DNA of 64,000 bases, taken from assembly GCF_008642315.1 (NCBI RefSeq), contig NZ_CP029192.1:8308001-8372000 (forward strand), in the 5' to 3' direction. The notes under the pieces were generated by a model that was not told the DNA's origin, did not search any database, and saw nothing but the letters and a program-made list of their open reading frames with translations. This DNA is from Streptomyces venezuelae. GTDB taxonomy: Bacteria; Actinomycetota; Actinomycetes; Streptomycetales; Streptomycetaceae. A program made the position numbers and the translations under genes. Of this stretch, positions 40,967-49,745 are shown in pieces; position 1 is the first letter of the stretch; each line of letters starts with the position of its first letter.

Positions 40967-41839
40967 ATGACGACATCCCTGCCGCCGATCACCCGCATGC
41001 TGCGCACCTGGCGAAAGCGCCAGGACCCGCGCGCTGTACCCGGGTTCACCGAGCGGTACGGGAAACGCAACCGCAAAGGTCTCACGCAGGCAGACATGGC
41101 CCTGCTCACCGGGATGTCGGAAGGCTGGTACCGCAAGCTGGAGACCGGAGCCCAGGAGAACTACTCCCATGACGTCCTGGACCGTGTCGCCCGCATCCTC
41201 GGCCTCAACGACGCCGAACGCGTCCACCTCTTCTACTTCGCCACCGGCCACGAGCCCGCCCCCCTGAAGCGGCCGGATGCCGGACATCTCGACCCCACCG
41301 TCACGGCACTCGTCCATCAGCAGATATGGCCCGCCTACACCTTCGGCCCCGACTGGGACATCCGCGTCTTCAACGAGCACGCCGGCCGGGACTTCCCCTG
41401 GATGAACCGCGGCGTCAACGTGATGATCTGGGCTCTTACCTACCCCGAGGCCCGTCTACAGCTCATCGAGTGGGAAGAGTCCTGGGCCAAACCGATGGCC
41501 TCCCAGCTGCGCCTGGCCGCACAGGCCAACCAGGGAAACCAGCGGCTCGCCGAAGTCGTCCGGGAGGTCAAGGAGCGCGATCCGGTGGCGAAGAAGATCC
41601 TCGAAGAGGACCACACCGCCATCACGCACCCTGACGGTGATGTGCGCCGACTGCACCTGCCCAACCGTGACGGGGTCTTCGAGGTCGAGTTCATCACCTT
41701 CGCCCGGCTGCGGAACAACACGAAGATGATGATCGTCATGCCCCCGGGCGATGCCGCCTACCGGCAGGCCAACTCGGCCATGCCCTCCACCATGGCCAGC
41801 GTCCCCGCGGGCACCCCGGGCGCGCCTGCTTCCGCGTAG
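40967..41839 (+). CDS. MmyB-like XRE transcriptional regulator
   Basis: This 290-residue regulator has an XRE HTH at about 20-85 (GLTQADMALLTGMSEGWYRK, LDRVARILGLNDAERVHL) followed by the MmyB-like ligand-binding domain (WPAYTFGPDWDIRVFNEHAG, RDFPWMNRGVNVMIWAL). These regulators usually control an adjacent SDR gene; here that is the divergent FabG-like gene. The 3' end overlaps the convergent MBL gene by 82 bp, an unusually deep antisense overlap. Confidence 0.87.
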   Translation: MTTSLPPITRMLRTWRKRQDPRAVPGFTERYGKRNRKGLTQADMALLTGMSEGWYRKLETGAQENYSHDVLDRVARILGLNDAERVHLFYFATGHEPAPLKRPDAGHLDPTVTALVHQQIWPAYTFGPDWDIRVFNEHAGRDFPWMNRGVNVMIWALTYPEARLQLIEWEESWAKPMASQLRLAAQANQGNQRLAEVVREVKERDPVAKKILEEDHTAITHPDGDVRRLHLPNRDGVFEVEFITFARLRNNTKMMIVMPPGDAAYRQANSAMPSTMASVPAGTPGAPASA

Positions 41840-42690
41840 ACGGCTGTGGTCTGGGTGAACAGCCGCTCGGGATGAGCCCACGAACCAGCCTGCTCGGCCA
41901 TGATCCGGCGCGCAGCCTCCATCAGAGGCACATCGGCCTCGGCGAGCTGCCTGGCGCTCTCCGCAACCGCAATCAGGCGGCCCTTCACCATCTCGACGTC
42001 GGCGCGTCCCATCAGTGGCCCATGGCCCGGAACGAAGGTCTCGGCCCCGGTCGCCAGAAGCCGCTCGCAGACGGCTATGCAGGCGGAGATCGACGCCGAC
42101 CACACCACCATGTGCGCCCCACTGAACAGCGCGTCATCGGCGAAGACGATGCCGTCCTCTGGAATGTGCACGGCCACATCTCCAGGGCTGTGGCCCGGCC
42201 CGAGATCCAGCAGATCGACCAGCGTCTGCCCGACCTTGACCTCCAGCCGCCCGGTGAAGGTCTGGGTGGGGCCCGTGACGGTGACGCCGGAGAAGTCGAA
42301 ATGCCCGAAGCACTCAGCGGCGTAGGTCGCCGTGGTGCTCTGGCCGCTCATCGCGCACAGGGCAGACAGCTGCTCAGGTCCCATCTCCTTGCAGGCGTGA
42401 CGCGCGGACAGCTCCGAGGTGATGATCTCCGCGTCGGCGACGAGCTGGTTGCCCCAGGTGTGATCACCGTTGGCGTGGGAGTTCACGACGGTGGATATCT
42501 CAGTGCCCGGCAGAGTCGTGGCGACGGCACGCAGAAGGTCACGTGTGGAGTCGAGCGTGAACTGTGTATCGATCAGAAGGCCTTGACCGTCACCGGCCAC
42601 CACGCCGCTGTTGCTGTAGCCCCAGCCGGGCCGGTCGTTCATCCACGCCCACGTGGTGGCGGACAGCTGCTGGAGGGCGGGGGAGGGCAC
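41758..42690 (-). CDS. Metallo-beta-lactamase-fold hydrolase
   Basis: The protein (310 aa) has the MBL metal-binding motif TVVNSHANGDHTWGNQ (H-x-N-x-D-H), LDLGPGHSPGDVAVHIP (downstream His), IVFADDALFSGAH (bridging Asp) and FVPGHGPLMG (last His). The substrate is unclear. It ends inside the regulator's coding sequence on the opposite strand. Upstream of its start, 42700-42930 holds no gene. Confidence 0.85.
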   Translation of the reverse strand: MPSPALQQLSATTWAWMNDRPGWGYSNSGVVAGDGQGLLIDTQFTLDSTRDLLRAVATTLPGTEISTVVNSHANGDHTWGNQLVADAEIITSELSARHACKEMGPEQLSALCAMSGQSTTATYAAECFGHFDFSGVTVTGPTQTFTGRLEVKVGQTLVDLLDLGPGHSPGDVAVHIPEDGIVFADDALFSGAHMVVWSASISACIAVCERLLATGAETFVPGHGPLMGRADVEMVKGRLIAVAESARQLAEADVPLMEAARRIMAEQAGSWAHPERLFTQTTAVYAEAGAPGVPAGTLAMVEGMAELACR

Positions 42691-42930
42691 TGTGGTTCAT
42701 CCATTCCGTGGGACTTAGTCGGCTAAAGCCTCAAAACGCCCGTATCTTACGGACAGGTGTCCCCGGCGAGGCAAACCAGCCCAGAGGCAAAGCTGCTGCG
42801 GTCCCAGCGCAGACGGGCAGACGTAACGCCAACGAGCCTCCGCGCTTCGGAAATATCTCAGCTGGGGCCCGTTCCACAGGCCAACAGGACACCAAAAGCA
42901 GGGCAGTTGACCGCCCGAAATGGACGGTGC

Positions 42931-43854
42931 CTAGCGCCACTCGATGTGGATCCGCTCACTGGGATCGCGGTGCCTGCCACGCCCCACCGGCATGACGCGC
43001 ACCTTGACGATCACCACGCCGACCAGCGCCCGCTGCCAGGCCCGCGGCGCCGTCTTCCACCAGGCGGCCAAGTCCTCGACGTCGTCAACGGGTACATCGA
43101 TCAGCTGCTCCAGATAGCGCAGACGGCTCCGCGCCTCACGCAGGTCCTGCTTGGTCGCCTTCTCGGCAGCCTCATAGGCGGCCGGCACCAGCACCTTGCG
43201 CATCTCGCGCAGCTCCCCGAACCGCTCCGGCGACCCGTCGATGTGCTCCTTCAGGCGCCCGGCCTCCGCCCGCAGGTCGGCCAGCAGCTGAGCCACCCGC
43301 TCCCGGGCGCCTGGCCGCAGCAGCTCCGCGAGAACTTCCTCGGCCGCGGAGTCTTCGAGCCGGTCGGCGTTCATCCGAACCCGCCCGCACGAGTCCTGAC
43401 CCTCCCGGGGCGCGGGGCAGCGGTAGGCCGGATCGCCGCCGCTGGTGACGCGCGTGCCCACCATGCTGTAGTCGCACCGGCCGCACTCCGACCTGCCTTC
43501 GTTCAGCAGGTAGTCGAAGGCGTCGCGGGGCTCGGCCTGCTGGCCCGCCTTCTCGGCGAACAGGGCAAGGAGCCGCTGACGCTCATCGGGCGTCAGTACC
43601 GTCTCGCCGAAGTCCTCGATGGGCTCGCCATCCTCGCCCAGTCCGGCCATGCGGGGATGGCTCAGGACGCGGGTCAGGACCTCCGGTGCCCACTCGTTGC
43701 CGAGCGCCGTGCGATATCCCTGGGCATTCATCCACCGGCACGCCTCGGCCCTGCTGTGCTGGTCGAACAGTAGGGAGGCGGCCTTGCGCAGGCCGGGGGC
43801 CTCCTGGGGGTGGAGCCCTCCGCGGCGACTCAGGTAGCCGGTCAGCCGTGCCAT
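42931..43854 (-). pseudogene. Serine recombinase fragment lacking the catalytic domain
   Basis: Met 43854 (MARLTGYLSRRGG) has GGAG four bases upstream; GTG 43872 is an alternative. The 307-residue product holds the Recombinase domain (EAPGLRKAASLLFDQHSRAE, ALGNEWAPEVLTRVLSHPRM) and the zinc ribbon (SECGRCDYSMVGTRV, CPAPREGQDSCGRVRM), then a long coiled coil. The resolvase domain with the catalytic Ser is absent and the preceding DNA shows no trace of it. The frame is otherwise intact, so it may be a DNA-binding protein rather than mere debris. Confidence 0.75.
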
Positions 43855-43876
43855 GCGTCTCCGTCCGATCACGAGC

Positions 43877-43946
43877 GGATCGCCTGCCCAATAGCGATCC
43901 CTTAGCCCAGTAATAGGTCACGATAGCTCCATTGTGTAGACAATGG
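43877..43946. promoter_or_regulatory. Palindromes and repeated 12-mer upstream of the recombinase fragment
   Basis: Three structures lie in 70 bp: GGATCGC (43877-43883) with GCGATCC (43894-43900); AATAGGTCACGATAG (43912-43926), site 1 of the repeated motif; and CCATTGT (43929-43935) with ACAATGG (43940-43946) around a 4-base centre. The last has TetR-operator or half-att geometry. Such density suggests control of the recombinase fragment or a remnant attachment site. Confidence 0.55.
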
Positions 43947-44161
43947 GGCCACCAGGCCGACGGCACCCCGCCAGCGGAAGCGTTTGCGCACGTCACAGTG
44001 CCACAACGCCGACGATCAGTGAGGCACGTCACGACGCCCTTCGCTCTCGGGCGGCACCTCGCGGAGCTGGTCGCAGCGCCCCCCGTCCACGTCAAATGCA
44101 GCCCCATTGAACGGACGCAGCGTGATGCGACCGGGCCCTGGTGAGCCCGTGCCGCGCCTCG

Positions 44162-44353
44162 TCAGGACACCCCCAGGGCCTCCCACAGCGATGCAGTCGC
44201 CACCTTCTGCGTGCGTCCCAGGGGGATCAGCTTCGCCGGAAACGCATCCGCCTTGATCAAGTCATACGCCTTGTCCGCCCCGATCCCCAGGGCGCGTGCA
44301 GCTGTCACGACATTCACTACTGCCGGCAGCGATCGGACTTCCTCTACGGACAT
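44162..44353 (-). CDS. Excisionase-like helix-turn-helix protein
   Basis: The start is Met 44353 (MSVEEVRSLPAVVNVVTAAR). The body AARALGIGADKAYDLIKADA and LIPLGRTQKVATASLWEAL follow the layout of excisionase/HTH_17 proteins in Streptomyces integrative elements: helix, turn, recognition helix, and a wing. It is divergent from the tyrosine integrase at 44524, an unusual arrangement since xis normally precedes int on the same strand. Confidence 0.65.
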   Translation of the reverse strand: MSVEEVRSLPAVVNVVTAARALGIGADKAYDLIKADAFPAKLIPLGRTQKVATASLWEALGVS

Positions 44354-44523
44354 CCCGCTACACCGCTGGCGCTGCTCAGCCACAGACGAGGACAAAGGTG
44401 GTCACATCCCTCTTCCCCGCGCCACCTGGCAGGAAGCATACGACGCCCAAGGAGGCGTCACCTTCGCTACAGCAAGATCAGGGCACGTAAGGAACAACCC
44501 GCCGCAACCAGGGGGATACCCAC

Positions 44524-46200
44524 GTGTTCGATGGCAGCACCTATAAGCGATGCAAGTGCACCGAACCCAAGCTGGATAGTGACGGTCAGCCTGTTCTCGA
44601 CGCGAGTGGGGAACCCAGATTTCGCGAACTCGGCTCTGCCTGCCCCCTCCTGAACAGACGCGACCACGGCTCCTGGTACTACTACGTCAAGCCCCCCGAC
44701 GGTCCAGGCGGCAAACGCCGCCGCCCGCGCAAAGGCGGCTTCCTCACACAGAAGCAGGCGAAGGAGGAAGCGCAGAAGCTGTGGGACGAAGCTCAGGGGG
44801 GCATCGACATCGACAGTAATGAGACTGTCGCCTCGTACCTCGACCGTTGGCACGCCAAGCGCGTCGACCTCAAGCGCAAGACCCGAGGCGACTACCGCGA
44901 CTTCATCGACCGCGTCTTCAAGCCCGCCCTCGGCCACCTCCCCATGCGCGATCTCCGCGAGCGCCACATCCAAGAGATGTTCCAACAGATATGGGCATAC
45001 AACGAGGTCAAGAAGGCCAACCGCGAAGCGGCAGAGCTAGCCAAAACCGAATGCGACGCAGCCCACTTGGCCTGGAGTCAGGCGCCCACGCCCCGGCCCT
45101 TCGAGCTGCGTCAGGCATGGCAGCAAGCCCGTACAGCTCTCAAAGAAGCCCGCGCCAAGCCTCGCCAGGACACCGGGCCCGCCTCCCAGAAGAAGTACCT
45201 CGACTGCCTCACCGCCGCTCTCAACGATGCCGTCACCGAGAAGCTCGTCACGCAAAACTGGGCCAAGCTTGTCGTCGTCCCTAAATACGAGCGCCCCCAA
45301 CCGCTGGTGTGGACCGACGAGCGAGTGGCACGCTGGCGCGAGACCGGCCAGAAGCGCAGTCCAGTCATGGTCTGGACCCCAGAACAGACGGGTGAGTTCC
45401 TCGACGCAGCCGTCGATCATCCCATGTACATCATGTGGCACCTCATGGTGTACCGGGCGCCACGTCGAGGTGAGGCAACCGGCCTGCCCTGGACAGAACT
45501 CGACCTCGCCAAAGGGGTGGCCTACGTCTCCGGCCAGCTCGTCACCGATTCCAACTACAACGTATGGAAGGACACCCCCAAGAGCCGCAGCGGCCGCCGC
45601 ACGGTCGCTCTCGACCACGCCACTCTGGCCCTGCTCACGGCCTGGCGCGACGTACAGAAGGCTCAGCGCGCTGAGTGGGAGAGGAAGCACCGCGAAGACC
45701 CTCGGAGCCACGGACCGTACGTCGATTCCGGCTACGTCTTCACCCGACCCGATGGACGCCCCCACCACCCCGCCAACGTCTCCCAGGCCTTCAACAGGTT
45801 CGTCCAGCGCATTGGTCTGCCACCGATCCGCCTCCACGACCTGCGCCACTGCGCAGCCTCACTTAGCCTGGCTGCCGGCCTCTCCATGAAGGCCATCCAA
45901 GCCCTGCTCGGGCATAGCAGCTACCAACTGACGGCTGACACCTACACCAGCCTGTTGCCTCAGTTCGAGCATGCCGCCGCCAACGCCCCGCTTGAACTCG
46001 TGCCACGCCGCAACGGAGTGGAGAAGCCCGAAGGTGAACAGACCTCCGCATCAGAGATAGACCACGAGCAGGCCGCGGCTTCGGTTCCTCCCGGAGCAGA
46101 AGCACAGGATGAGGCAGTCGCCTCCGCCGCAAACCCAGAAGAACGACACCTGCACGTAGTACGTATCCACCGCGGAGACCAGGCGCAAAACGCCGCTTGA
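44524..46200 (+). CDS. int: Tyrosine-type site-specific integrase
   Basis: GTG 44524 has AGGGGGA upstream. The 558-residue protein has an AP2-like N-terminus with CKC..C Cys, a core-binding domain interrupted by a long insertion (about 155-220, Lys/Ala/Trp-rich coiled coil), and the catalytic domain with Arg (VYRAPRRGEATGL), HDLRHCAASL (His-x-x-Arg), GHSSYQLTADTYTSL (His and the nucleophile Tyr). All catalytic residues are present. This is the probable integrase of the whole element; a strong terminator and an sbcC fragment follow it. Confidence 0.92.
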   Translation: MFDGSTYKRCKCTEPKLDSDGQPVLDASGEPRFRELGSACPLLNRRDHGSWYYYVKPPDGPGGKRRRPRKGGFLTQKQAKEEAQKLWDEAQGGIDIDSNETVASYLDRWHAKRVDLKRKTRGDYRDFIDRVFKPALGHLPMRDLRERHIQEMFQQIWAYNEVKKANREAAELAKTECDAAHLAWSQAPTPRPFELRQAWQQARTALKEARAKPRQDTGPASQKKYLDCLTAALNDAVTEKLVTQNWAKLVVVPKYERPQPLVWTDERVARWRETGQKRSPVMVWTPEQTGEFLDAAVDHPMYIMWHLMVYRAPRRGEATGLPWTELDLAKGVAYVSGQLVTDSNYNVWKDTPKSRSGRRTVALDHATLALLTAWRDVQKAQRAEWERKHREDPRSHGPYVDSGYVFTRPDGRPHHPANVSQAFNRFVQRIGLPPIRLHDLRHCAASLSLAAGLSMKAIQALLGHSSYQLTADTYTSLLPQFEHAAANAPLELVPRRNGVEKPEGEQTSASEIDHEQAAASVPPGAEAQDEAVASAANPEERHLHVVRIHRGDQAQNAA

Positions 46201-46235
46201 GCGCGCTGTCCCCCGCACGTCCCCCGGCCACGATC

Positions 46236-46267
46236 AAGAGCCCCCGAAGCAATCAACGGGGGCTCTT
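46236..46267 (+). terminator. Integrase terminator
   Basis: AAGAGCCCCCG at 46236-46246 pairs with CGGGGGCTCTT at 46257-46267 around a 10-base loop, followed by TTC, TTTT-rich sequence. It lies 36 bases after the integrase stop and ends before the sbcC fragment, so it probably belongs to the element's right end. Confidence 0.75.
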
Positions 46268-46325
46268 TTCTGCCCTGTTTTGCCTGATCAGATGGGGTTA
46301 CCCCCGCAGTTGTCGAACTTGCGAC

Positions 46326-46529
46326 CGCCTCTTCATCGACGAGGGCTTCGGCAGCCTCGACGACCAGACCCTCGACGAGGTCCTCGACGTCCTCGACTCC
46401 CTGCGCGAACGCGACCGCAGCGTCGGCATCGTCAGCCACGTCGCCGACCTGCGACGGCGCGTGCACGCGCAGCTGGAGGTGGTGAAGGGACGGGCCGGTT
46501 CGGCGGTGCGCCGACGGGGCGGGGCGTGA
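46326..46529 (+). pseudogene. sbcC: 3' fragment of sbcC (integration target)
   Basis: From 46329 the frame reads LFIDEGFGSLDDQTLDEVLD, VLDSLRERDRSVGIVSHVAD and L-x-x-R-V-H-A-Q-L-x-V, the Walker B and signature end of the SbcC (Rad50-like) nuclease ATPase. Only about 67 residues remain of a protein of roughly 1000. The break falls directly after the integrase terminator. It is the expected mark of site-specific insertion into sbcC, whose 5' part should lie beyond the left edge. Confidence 0.72.
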
Positions 46530-46638
46530 GGAGGTCCGGCAGCCCGGAACCCCCTGCTGCGCAGGGGAGTTGATGTGGCAAGCTGTCGCGAGCCGGGCGC
46601 GGGACAGGGGCCGTGACGGTCGTCGGAAGGGGCGAAGT

Positions 46639-47439
46639 GTGAGACAGGACGGCGGCTTCCTCGCCGAGGAGATCGACACCAGCAGGCCGCATCCGGCCCG
46701 GATCTACGACTACCTGCTGGGCGGCAAGGACAACTACGAGGTCGACCGCCGCGCCGGGGACGCACTCGCCGCCGCCGCGCCCGAGGTGCGGCTGGGCGTG
46801 CGGGCCAACCGCGACTTCATGCGCCGCGCCGTCCGCCACGTCGTCGGCGAGGGGGTCCGGCAGATCCTCGACATCGGCACCGGCCTTCCCACCTCTCCGA
46901 ACGTGCACGAGACGGCCGACGAACTGGCGCCGGACGTGCGCGTCGCCTACGTGGACAACGACCCGATCGTGAACACGCACGCCGAAGCGCTGCTCGGCGG
47001 CTCCGGCGCCACCGGCACCGTCCTCGCCGACCTGTGCGACCCACGGGCGATCATCGACCACCCCGACGTCCGCCGGATCATCGACTTCGACCGGCCGGTC
47101 GCCCTGCTCCTCGTGGCCATCGTCCACTTCCTCACCGACGCGGACGAGCCCGAGCGGATCGTCGCCACCCTGCGCGACGCGCTGCCGGCCGGAAGCTACC
47201 TGGTCCTCTCGCACGCCACGAGCGACTTCGCCGACCGCCGCGACGCCGAGGCCGTCTACAACCAGGCCACCGCCAGCCTGAACCTCCGGTCCAAGCCCGA
47301 GGTCATGAGGTTCTTCGACGGCTTCGAGCTGGTCGAACCCGGCCTGGCCCAGGTGCCGTTCTGGCGTCCGGACGCTCCGTCGCCCGTCGGCTCCGAGGCG
47401 ATCGGGATCTACGGCGGGGTGGCGCGCAAGGCCGGCTGA
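46639..47439 (+). CDS. DUF574-type SAM-dependent methyltransferase
   Basis: GTG 46639 has GGAAGGGG upstream. The family start IDTSRPHPARIYDYLLGGKD is followed by NYEVDRRAGD, motif I QILDIGTGLPTSPNVHE, and VAYVDNDPIVNTHAEALLGG; the end GIYGGVARKAG is also typical. These proteins are numerous in Streptomyces; the substrate is unknown. It lies 110 bp after the sbcC fragment and is the first gene of normal chromosome. Confidence 0.87.
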   Translation: MRQDGGFLAEEIDTSRPHPARIYDYLLGGKDNYEVDRRAGDALAAAAPEVRLGVRANRDFMRRAVRHVVGEGVRQILDIGTGLPTSPNVHETADELAPDVRVAYVDNDPIVNTHAEALLGGSGATGTVLADLCDPRAIIDHPDVRRIIDFDRPVALLLVAIVHFLTDADEPERIVATLRDALPAGSYLVLSHATSDFADRRDAEAVYNQATASLNLRSKPEVMRFFDGFELVEPGLAQVPFWRPDAPSPVGSEAIGIYGGVARKAG

Positions 47440-47452
47440 GGCGACCCTGCGG

Positions 47453-47899
47453 TCAGCGGCCCAGGGGTCGGCGCGGCAGGGGAGAGGAGTAGACGACGCT
47501 CGTCGTCACGGCACCCAGCGCGCCGATCCTGCCCGACACCTCTTCGAGGTGCTGCATCGAGCGTGCGGCGACCTTGATGACGAAGCAGTCGTCGCCCGTC
47601 ACGTGGTGCGCCTCCAGGATCTCGGGGGTCGCGTCGACCAGGTCGTGGAACGGCTTGTAGTTGCCGTTCGGATAGCGCAGGCGCACGAACGCGAGGATGG
47701 GGAGACCGAGCCGCTCCGGGTCGACCACGGCCGCGTACCCCTGTATGACGCCGGCCTCCTCGAGGCGCCGCACCCGCTCCGTGACGGCGCTCGCCGACAT
47801 CGAGACGGCGCGCGCCAGCTCCGCGTAGCTGGCGCGGCCCTCCCGCTGGAGGACATCGAGGATGCGCCAGTCGGTGGCGTCCGTGGAATAACCGGTCAT
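47453..47899 (-). CDS. Lrp/AsnC-family transcriptional regulator
   Basis: Met 47899 (MTGYSTDATDWRILDVLQRE) matches the family N-terminus. HTH residues ASYAELARAVSMSASAVTER and the RAM/AsnC effector domain (VTGDDCFVIKVAARSMQHLE, VTTSVVYSSPLP) are complete (148 aa). Convergent with the methyltransferase. Regulation of amino-acid genes is likely; the neighbour downstream is a protease. Confidence 0.88.
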   Translation of the reverse strand: MTGYSTDATDWRILDVLQREGRASYAELARAVSMSASAVTERVRRLEEAGVIQGYAAVVDPERLGLPILAFVRLRYPNGNYKPFHDLVDATPEILEAHHVTGDDCFVIKVAARSMQHLEEVSGRIGALGAVTTSVVYSSPLPRRPLGR

Positions 47900-48015
47900 G
47901 GCCGAGAGGTAACAGGGAAATCCCCGGCCGATCAAGAGGCGGCCGGGGATTTGTGCCACTCGTCCGCAAAGGCGAGCGAGAGCGAGCAGAAACGGGTGCG
48001 GACGAGTGGCCGGGC

Positions 48016-48765
48016 TCAGACGCCCGCGATGCTCTGGATCCAGGAGCGGTACGCCGTCACGTTCGTGTACGCGGTCGTGGTCTGGCGGTCACTGGTGGAG
48101 GCGACGCCGACCTGTGCGCCGTTGGCCATCATCGGGCCGCCCGAGTCGCCGCCCGCGGTGATGCCGTTGCCGCGCCGGGCGCAGATGGCCTGGCCCTGGT
48201 AGGCGTCGCGGCAGCCGCCGGTCACGACGACGTCGGCGACCTTGAGGAGCCGGGACTGACAGTTGATCTCCTGGCCGCACTGGGACGTCGCGCCCCAGCC
48301 GTACACCTGGACGGTCTGGCCCACGGACACCGAGCCGGGGGAGCCGAGGCGCGCGTAGGTGCCGGGGACGGAGCGGTCCAGCCTGACGAGGGACAGGTCG
48401 GACGACGGGTGGCTGGTGACGCTGATGCCGTTGGCCGTGGTGCCGCCGGACGTCTGGTCGAGGCTGCCGATGCGGAACGACAGGCCGCCGCCGCTGACGC
48501 AGTGCTTCGCGGTGAGGATCCAGGTGGGGGCGATGATCGTCGCGCTGCAGGTCTGCCGGCCGTTGGAGAAGAGCCTGGCCGCCCAGGGGGCGTTGCTGGC
48601 GTAGCCGCCGCCGATGATCGGCTGGGGGCCATTGGCCGAAGCCACGGCGGGCGTTTCCGCGCGCGTCGCGCTCTGGGCCGCCGCGGTGGGCGCGAGCCCC
48701 AGGACGGCGAGGGCGGTGGCCGCGAGCGCGGGGACGAGTCTGGATATTCGCACGTTCGTCTCCAT
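48016..48765 (-). CDS. Secreted trypsin-like serine protease
   Basis: Met 48765 starts a signal peptide (METNVRISRLVPALAATALA, cleaved near TAAA-Q), a propeptide, and the mature IIGGGYASNAPWAARLF. The catalytic triad is His in ILTAKHCVSGGG, Asp in SSDLSLVRLD, and Ser in GITAGGDSGGPMMAN. It is a chymotrypsin-family enzyme of the streptogrisin/trypsin group. The two internal Cys pairs are present. 249 aa. Confidence 0.9.
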   Translation of the reverse strand: METNVRISRLVPALAATALAVLGLAPTAAAQSATRAETPAVASANGPQPIIGGGYASNAPWAARLFSNGRQTCSATIIAPTWILTAKHCVSGGGLSFRIGSLDQTSGGTTANGISVTSHPSSDLSLVRLDRSVPGTYARLGSPGSVSVGQTVQVYGWGATSQCGQEINCQSRLLKVADVVVTGGCRDAYQGQAICARRGNGITAGGDSGGPMMANGAQVGVASTSDRQTTTAYTNVTAYRSWIQSIAGV

Positions 48766-49202
48766 TGTGTGGGGATGAAGCTGTGTGGCGATGAAGCGTC
48801 CTTGTTGAGGACGGGACCGCATAGGTATGCAGTCACTGCGCACGCCGAGAAGGCGGGTATCTCCTGGCGCGTGCATGCCATATCTGGCGGGAGAGAATCT
48901 GGCAGAGGAGCTGTGGGCGGCGCAAGGGGTCGGTGAAGGCTTCCGTGGCGACAGTGCGGCTGTGGTTGGGCTTGCGGATCAGTGCATGTTCAAAACAATT
49001 CCTGGTCCGGACCATTGTCGACGGACCTGACGTGCTCCTGGCAACGCGCTTTCGCGACAACCCTGTTGGGCCCAAGGGGAGGAGGGGCCACAGGGGAATG
49101 GGGTCGTAGAACGCCGAACTACCGATGATTCGCCGGTCGGCCCATACGGACGCCGGGAATCACCGCTTCAGAGTTCCGTGCGCCACCCGTAGATTTTTCG
49201 CC
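48766..49202. other. Intergenic region between protease and rhodanese genes
   Basis: No protein-coding gene is supported. It contains the divergent promoters of the protease (minus) and rhodanese gene (plus). No inverted repeat of note or terminators were found in this 437-bp stretch. Confidence 0.45.
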
Positions 49203-49724
49203 ATGAACAACACGAACGCGCAGCTCAGCGCCCCCGCCTCAGGTCACACTCCCGCTACCGCCCGGAACCCGGTGCTGCGGGTTCCGCCGGCGTCGCCGGC
49301 CGCCGCGGCCGCATACTTCGGCGCCAGTCTGGCCTTCCACGCCGACGTGTCCGACGTGGCCTCCGCGCTCGCCGGGGACGGGGACCCCGGCTTCGTGGTG
49401 ATCGACACCCGTTCCACCGCCTCGTGGGACCAGGGCCACGTCCCCGGGGCCGTCCACCTGCCGACCGCCTTGATCCCCGAGCAGGCGGAGGCGCTCCTCG
49501 ACCGGGCGGTGCCGGTCGTCACCTACTGCTGGGGACCCGGCTGCAACGGCGCGACCCGCGCCGCCCTCGCCCTCGCCCAACTGGGCTTCCAGGTCAAGGA
49601 GATGCTCGGCGGATTCGAGTACTGGGCCCGCGAAGGGTTCGAGTTCGAGACGTGGGAGGGCCGTGAGCGGCGCGACGCCGACCCGCTCACGGCCCCGACC
49701 GACGCCGGGGACTGCGGCTGCTGA
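49203..49724 (+). CDS. Rhodanese-like sulfurtransferase
   Basis: Met 49203 (MNNTNAQLSAPASGHT) is preceded by non-coding DNA. The domain contains VVIDTRSTASWDQGHVPGAV (CH2A region) and the active-site loop VVTYCWGPGCNGATRAALAL with the catalytic Cys in YCWGPGCNG. A C-terminal DAGDCGC adds two Cys. Likely transfers sulfur or detoxifies cyanide. 173 aa. Confidence 0.85.
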   Translation: MNNTNAQLSAPASGHTPATARNPVLRVPPASPAAAAAYFGASLAFHADVSDVASALAGDGDPGFVVIDTRSTASWDQGHVPGAVHLPTALIPEQAEALLDRAVPVVTYCWGPGCNGATRAALALAQLGFQVKEMLGGFEYWAREGFEFETWEGRERRDADPLTAPTDAGDCGC

Positions 49725-49745
49725 TCTCCCGACGTCCTGACGTCG

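Noticed and set aside
46312..46345. Integrase attachment core next to the sbcC break
   Set aside because: The left copy is outside the window, so the core sequence cannot be defined from this side alone.
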